Below are positions 27,802-32,264 of a stretch of DNA of 32,264 nucleotides, piece after piece. How positions within the stretch are numbered: the stretch's first letter is position 1; each line of letters opens with the position of its first letter. The DNA comes from Pseudolactococcus hodotermopsidis (lineage in GTDB: Bacteria; Bacillota; Bacilli; Lactobacillales; Streptococcaceae). The notes under the pieces were generated by a model. It was not told the origin of the DNA and ran no database searches. It saw only the letters and a list, made by a program, of their open reading frames with translations. Where the stretch lies: assembly GCF_011170085.1 (NCBI RefSeq), contig NZ_BLLI01000018.1, forward strand, positions 1 through 32,264. The letters are read 5' to 3'. The position numbers and the translations under genes were made by a program.

Positions 27802-30535
27802 ACGTCCGATTACAGAAATTGAAAATGGGTTGCAAGAATTATTTGAAAAAGAGATAGTAATTCCTGGAGAATTTATTTATAATTTTTTGGCTTGGTATGA
27901 TATTCCTAAATCAACGCTAACACGTGCAAAAAATGAGAAAGAAATCAATCTTAAAATCAAAAATAAAATTCATTATGAATTAGTCAAAAATGGCGCAACG
28001 CCAGTTTCAGTTGTTACAAAAATTGAGCAAGAGATAAAAGGAAATCGGTCACAACCACGATTTATTATTGCGACAAACATCGTAGATTTTGCAGCTAAAG
28101 ATACTAAAACGCAAAATACTTTGACTATTCCTTTAATTGAATTGCCAGCAAAAGCTGATTTTTTCTTGCCATTAAATGGTATTGAAAAGGTTGAGTATGA
28201 GAAAGAAAATCCAGCCGATAGAAAAGCTGCTGATCGTTTTACAAAACTTTATGATACATTGATTAAAATAAATGAAGAAGCGACTGAAAAAGATTTCAAT
28301 GAATTTTTGATTCGTTTGTTGTTTTTGCTCTTTGCTGAAGATACGAATATTATGCCGAAAAGTATTTTTACAAATGCTATCAAAACTCGTACAGCGGTTG
28401 ATGGTAGTGATATGAATGGCATTATCAGTGATATTTTTAAATCGCTTGATGTTTTAACTAGAAACTCTGAAAAGGAATGGTTAAGGGCTTTTCCATATGT
28501 TAATGGTAAGCTGTTTTCTAAAGCTCATGTAAATTTGAAATTTAATGCAGTAACTAGGAAAATGATTCTTGAGGCTGGTGAGTTACTAGATTGGAATGAA
28601 ATCAATCCAGATATTTTAGGTTCAATGATTCAGACGGTTGCAAATGCTGAGCAACGTGCAGTTACTGGTATGCACTATACGAGTGTAGAAAATATCAAGA
28701 AACTTATCAAACCGTTATTTCTTGATGATTTGACAATGATTTATGATGAAATAGCAGTTAAGATAAGTGAAAATGAAGACAAGGAAATTACAGAAAAAAG
28801 TAAGCAAGAGAATCGTCGAACTTATGAGGAAAAATTAGAGGCGTTAATTGAACGAATTAGTAAGATTAAATTTTTCGACCCAGCCTGTGGCTCTGGTAAT
28901 TTTTTGATTATTACTTATAAAGAAATTCGTAGATTAGAAATCAATATTTTGAAAACCTTAGGCGATTTAAGGATAAAGAAGAAGGAAGAGCATGCTAAAC
29001 AAGGGAACATGTTAAAAACATCAGCTATTTCTCTTAATAAATTTTATGGCATTGAGTTAGATGATTTTGCTCATGAAGTGGCTAGACTTTCTCTTTGGAT
29101 AGCGGAACATCAGATGAACGTTGAGATGACTGAAACCTTGGCAGATTATCAGCCTAACTTATTGCCTTTAAAAGATGCGGGGCATATTATTCAAGGTAAT
29201 TCGTTGCGGATTGATTGGAATGAAGCTGTGCCACATACAGCTGATGAAGAATTATATATTATGGGGAATCCGCCTTATATTGGGGCACGAAAAATGGATT
29301 CAAATCAAAAAAGGGAAATTGCAAAGGTCTTTGAGAGTTACTTGTTAAAAACTGGAGATTTAGATTATATTTCAGGGTGGTTTATGAAAATTGCAATTTC
29401 AGTAGAGAATACTAATATAAAAGCTGCGATTGTAAGTACAAATTCTGTGGTACAAGGCTCTCAGGCGTCTTTATTATGGAATACTATTTTTAATAAAACA
29501 GAAGCTGAAATTAATTTTGCTTATTCCTCTTTTAAGTGGGGAAATAGTGCTAAACATAATGCAGGCGTTACTGTAGTAATAGTTGGAATAGTCAATAATA
29601 AATATAAAGGGAACAAAGTATTATTTGATACAATAGGTGGAAAGATTGTTAAACAAATCAATGCCTATTTAGTTGATGGTCCTTTAATAACAGTTAAGAA
29701 AAGTACTAGTCAAATTTCTAATCTTCCAGAAATGTTATCAGGTGATATGCCTAACGATGGAGGGAACTTAATCGCAGATAGAATAGATGAGTTTGTAGAT
29801 ATTTTCGAGAGTAAGAAATATTCTAGTATAATTAAGGAATTTATCGGTTCACGTGAATTTTTGAATGATAAAAAAAGATATACACTATGGATTTCTGAAA
29901 ATGACTTGGAATTGGCTATTTCTAATACCAAAATTAAAAATAGAATAGATAGAGTTAGGAAATTAAGAGAAAACAGTAGCAGAAAAGTAACAAGAGAAAT
30001 GTCAGATACTCCTTACAGATTTGGTGAAATTCGGCATAAAAATTTTGACTATATTTTTATTCCGCAAGTATCTTCTGAAAATAGGGATTATGTTCCAATG
30101 GGGATACTAGATAAAAATGTTATCACTGCTTCTCCTAACTTTGCAATCTACGATGCACCAATCTGGCTTTTAGGTTTATTAGAATCTCGGATGCACATGA
30201 CGTGGCTACGTGCTGTTGGCGGGAAATTGAAAACTGATTACCGTTATTCTGCTGGCTTAGTTTACAATACATTTCCAGTGCCAGAACTTTCAACACAACG
30301 AAAAAATCAAATGGAAAATCAAATTTTCGAGATTTTGGATCTTCGTGAAGAAATTGGTGGCACGCTTGCTGAACTTTACAATAACAAGACAATGCCTAAG
30401 CGTTTGCGTGAGGCGCACGAAGCACTTGATAGAATTGTTGAGCGAGCTTATCGTCGTGATACACCATTTGTCAGTGATGAAGAACGCTTGAGTGTTTTAT
30501 TAAATATGTATCAGGAGATGACGAAAGATGACTAA
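27794..30535 (+). CDS. MmeI-like adenine DNA methyltransferase, without a visible nuclease site
   Basis: The 913 residues show S-adenosylmethionine motif I DPACGSGNF (about 361-369) and motif IV NPPY (492-495), so it is a gamma-type N6-adenine methylase. The helical part with FLIRLLFLLFAEDTNI near residue 175 and a late target-recognition region (about 640-820) match the MmeI layout of type IIG restriction-modification enzymes. In that family the N-terminal 150 residues hold a PD-(D/E)XK nuclease. Here the end of this domain (RFIIATNIVDF, PLIELP) is recognisable, but I find no D...ExK pair, so the protein probably only modifies DNA. The ribosome binding site is GGGGGTG. It overlaps the next gene by 8 bp and starts a three-gene operon. 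Its target sequence cannot be read. Confidence 0.83.
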   Translation: MVRRPITEIENGLQELFEKEIVIPGEFIYNFLAWYDIPKSTLTRAKNEKEINLKIKNKIHYELVKNGATPVSVVTKIEQEIKGNRSQPRFIIATNIVDFAAKDTKTQNTLTIPLIELPAKADFFLPLNGIEKVEYEKENPADRKAADRFTKLYDTLIKINEEATEKDFNEFLIRLLFLLFAEDTNIMPKSIFTNAIKTRTAVDGSDMNGIISDIFKSLDVLTRNSEKEWLRAFPYVNGKLFSKAHVNLKFNAVTRKMILEAGELLDWNEINPDILGSMIQTVANAEQRAVTGMHYTSVENIKKLIKPLFLDDLTMIYDEIAVKISENEDKEITEKSKQENRRTYEEKLEALIERISKIKFFDPACGSGNFLIITYKEIRRLEINILKTLGDLRIKKKEEHAKQGNMLKTSAISLNKFYGIELDDFAHEVARLSLWIAEHQMNVEMTETLADYQPNLLPLKDAGHIIQGNSLRIDWNEAVPHTADEELYIMGNPPYIGARKMDSNQKREIAKVFESYLLKTGDLDYISGWFMKIAISVENTNIKAAIVSTNSVVQGSQASLLWNTIFNKTEAEINFAYSSFKWGNSAKHNAGVTVVIVGIVNNKYKGNKVLFDTIGGKIVKQINAYLVDGPLITVKKSTSQISNLPEMLSGDMPNDGGNLIADRIDEFVDIFESKKYSSIIKEFIGSREFLNDKKRYTLWISENDLELAISNTKIKNRIDRVRKLRENSSRKVTREMSDTPYRFGEIRHKNFDYIFIPQVSSENRDYVPMGILDKNVITASPNFAIYDAPIWLLGLLESRMHMTWLRAVGGKLKTDYRYSAGLVYNTFPVPELSTQRKNQMENQIFEILDLREEIGGTLAELYNNKTMPKRLREAHEALDRIVERAYRRDTPFVSDEERLSVLLNMYQEMTKDD

Positions 30536-31256
30536 ATTATCAAATGTTGCCTTAAATACTGTAACAGATGCTTTATTAAGTTGTTTTCCAAATTTTAGAG
30601 ATATTGACCTTATTAAACACATGTCTTTATTTGCTTTAGAAAATGACTTTGACTTGAAACATACTAGAACTAAGGCAGATGTGCCTATCAGAACCTTTAT
30701 TTTTGATAATTTAGCCGAAATGGACGGAAAAAATCAAAAGTTATATTTATTAGAAACTTCTAAAATCATTGAAACGACTTTAGGAAAATATGATTCAATA
30801 ACATTTTCAGAAATTATCAAAAGAGCCATAAAGACGATAAATAGTGAAAGCGAGCGTAAAGTAAGAAAAGAAGTTGATAGAACACTTGATATTTATCCAG
30901 AAGTTAAATCTGAATGGTTGAAAGTTTATGATAAAGTAAATTCGGGTGAGAATCGTTATGCTTTAGATAGCGCACGACTGAGCTTGGAATTACTTTTAAA
31001 AACTATTTTCAATAATGAAAAATCATTAGAAAATCAACAAAAAAATATCGGTGAAGCTTTAAAACAGAAATCTGTTTCAAAGGAATTTATTACTATCATA
31101 ACACAAAATTTAAGACAGTATGCAGAACTACAAAATGAAAATGCTAAACATAAGGCAAAATCAGACGATTGGGAAGAGTTGGAAGTGGAGACGATTCTTA
31201 ATCAAACATGGCTACTGATGAAATATTTGATAACAAAACTAGGAAGAAGAGAATAA
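30528..31256 (+). CDS. Unknown protein with HEPN/Abi_C-like C-terminal domain
   Basis: I do not recognise a named family. The 242 residues are entirely helical in character and highly charged, without membrane segments. From about residue 124 the sequence (YALDSARLSLELLLKTIF, then LRQYAELQNENAKHK) resembles the C-terminal domain of abortive-infection proteins and HEPN domains. HEPN ribonucleases carry R[N/D/H]xxxxH; here the corresponding site is QNENAKH (Q202, N203, H208), so the arginine is replaced. It could be a degenerate ribonuclease or a protein-binding subunit. It overlaps the methylase gene by 8 bp and abuts the helicase gene (TAAATG), so the three act together. Confidence 0.55.
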   Translation: MTKLSNVALNTVTDALLSCFPNFRDIDLIKHMSLFALENDFDLKHTRTKADVPIRTFIFDNLAEMDGKNQKLYLLETSKIIETTLGKYDSITFSEIIKRAIKTINSESERKVRKEVDRTLDIYPEVKSEWLKVYDKVNSGENRYALDSARLSLELLLKTIFNNEKSLENQQKNIGEALKQKSVSKEFITIITQNLRQYAELQNENAKHKAKSDDWEELEVETILNQTWLLMKYLITKLGRRE

Positions 31257-32174
31257 ATGCTAGATAATCTATTTGAAATAAAATATGATACAACTGGGAC
31301 AAGTGTCAAGACAAATAATCTTGGTATGCGTGAAATGCAAGAAAGAGTTTATCAGCGAAGAAATAGTCAATATCTATTAGTAAAAGCACCACCAGCCTCT
31401 GGTAAATCACGTGCTTTGATGTTTGTAGCGCTTGATAAACTTCATCATCAAGGTATCAAAAAAGTAATTATTGCTGTACCAGAACGCTCAATTGGCAAGT
31501 CTTTTCGCAATACAAAACTATCTGAAAATGGTTATTTCTGGGATTGGCATGTTAAACCGGAAAATAATCTGACTATTAATGGAACAGATAAGAGTAAAGT
31601 GAAACAGTTTGTGGATTTCATGCGTTCGACTGATTCAAATGATAATATTTTAATTTCAACTCATGCGACATTGCGCTTTGCTTTTGAGAAACTAGATGAT
31701 AGTGTGTTTGATGAGACATTAGTCGCTATTGATGAATTTCATCATGTTTCTCGTGATGATAATTCTGTTTTGGGAAATGCTTTGAGAAGTATTTTAACAA
31801 ATTCTAGTGCGCATATCTTAGCTATGACAGGGTCATATTTCCGAGGAGATGAAACACCAATCTTAGAAGCGGCAGATGAAATAAAATTTGATAAAATTAC
31901 TTACACCTATTATGAGCAGCTTGAGGGGTATCAATATCTAAAAAGTTTTGCTATGGGTTATAGTTTTTATCGTGGTCGTTATACTGAGGCGTTAGATGAT
32001 GTGATTGATACTAATAAAAAGATGATTATTCACATTCCAAATGTAAATTCTGGCGAATCTACCAAAGATAAATACGATGAAGTAGCGCGCGTTATAGATA
32101 CGATAGGTAATGTTGAGGAAACAAATGAGAATAATATTAGACTTGTTCCTAAACCATCGCTCTTTCAAAATTGA
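31257..32174 (+). pseudogene. DEAD/DEAH-like helicase, truncated by an IS element
   Basis: Residues 1-294 are native. They include Walker A as APPASGKS (44-51), Walker B DEFHH (159-163, a DExH variant) and motif III-like AMTGS (189-193). These belong to the first RecA-like domain of a superfamily 2 helicase or translocase, as found in restriction and other phage-defence complexes. The second RecA domain has only begun when the IS element starts at about 32140. The last eleven or so codons (LVPKPSLFQN) are read from the IS end and stop at 32172-32174. A working helicase cannot be made unless the remainder is rejoined. Confidence 0.8.
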
Positions 32175-32264
32175 TAATGCCACAAATTAATTCAGCCCGA
32201 TAATCAAAGCGCCTTCTCCGATTCCGATAAGGAAGTGCCATAATTTGAAAGGTTTTGAATACCG
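32140..32264 (-). mobile_element. IS5-like insertion sequence, one end (continues beyond window)
   Basis: The helicase frame is interrupted at about 32138-32141 by sequence GACTTGTTCCTAAACC, the probable terminal repeat. On the minus strand this end carries the transposase stop codon, a compact arrangement. The other end and any target duplication lie outside the window, so the exact junction is uncertain; TA at 32137-32138 or nearby fits an IS5-type target. Confidence 0.7.
32149..32262 (-). CDS. Transposase, IS5 family, C-terminal fragment
   Basis: The minus strand encodes 37 residues up to TAG at 32149-32151: VFKTFQIMALPYRNRRRRF followed by DYRAELICGIINFERAMV. The pattern ALPYRNRRRRF...LI.GI.NFE is the usual C-terminal end of IS5/IS427-group DDE transposases. 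The N-terminal part lies past the end of the window. The IS family assignment rests on this short segment. Confidence 0.7.
   Translation of the reverse strand, partial: VFKTFQIMALPYRNRRRRFDYRAELICGIINFERAMV

Noticed and set aside
31992-32183. Minus-strand frame of 63 codons at the helicase/IS junction
   Set aside because: It crosses the junction in a different frame from the transposase; the real transposase end stops at 32149.

Overview
The window reads as a low-GC Gram-positive chromosome of the family Streptococcaceae, most like Lactococcus or its relatives (the Pseudolactococcus group), with a streptococcal genus as the alternative. The reasons are a PyrR-attenuated pyrimidine cluster with a class 1B dihydroorotate dehydrogenase (pyrK-pyrDB), a PurBox of the lactococcal/streptococcal PurR type, an RNase J2, the order gpsB-rnpB-RlmL-like methylase-mapZ, an AbiH-family gene and a B-type RNase P RNA. 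PurL is the long fused form that I associate with streptococci; from memory, Lactococcus lactis has separate purS, purQ and purL. I therefore do not name a species.

Layout. 1-1543: 3' part of a MucBP-repeat surface adhesin with an LPNTA sorting signal. 1677-2759: asd. 2883-4035: a DUF1129-like membrane-protein gene broken by a frameshift and by a 256-bp MITE (miniature inverted-repeat element). 4054-4944: a probable lysine riboswitch with its terminator, a 559-bp MITE of the same family carrying seven 35-bp tandem repeats, and a structured leader module in front of dapA (4945-5829). 5936-7657: rnjB (RNase J2). 7722-19263: the UMP pathway, pyrR-pyrP, pyrB-carA-abiH-carB, pyrK-pyrDB-pyrF. This gives every step from bicarbonate and glutamine to UMP except dihydroorotase (pyrC) and orotate phosphoribosyltransferase (pyrE). 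19356-22982: gpsB, rnpB, an rRNA methylase and mapZ (cell division and RNA). 22994-27544: PurBox, purC, purL. 27602-32174: a tight operon of an MmeI-like DNA methyltransferase, a HEPN/Abi_C-like protein and a DEAD-like helicase, the last one cut by an IS5-like element that runs off the window.

Regulation. pyrR-pyrP and pyrB-carA each have a promoter, a PyrR-binding hairpin with a CNGNGA hexaloop and a terminator. dapA lies behind the lysine riboswitch. purC has a PurBox whose central G is exactly 76 nt upstream of the predicted start site. A conserved leader module of about 75 nt, with three small hairpins ending in the ribosome binding site, precedes dapA and pyrR, and its 3' part precedes pyrF. 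Two of its copies keep one hairpin through paired base changes.

The most unusual parts are the shared leader module, the MITE family with two exact target duplications and an internal palindromic tandem array, three tandem 100-bp inverted-repeat units between the pyrB attenuator and pyrB, an abortive-infection gene embedded in the pyrimidine operon, and the methylase/HEPN-like/helicase operon, which is a candidate defence system that appears to have been disabled by an IS insertion.
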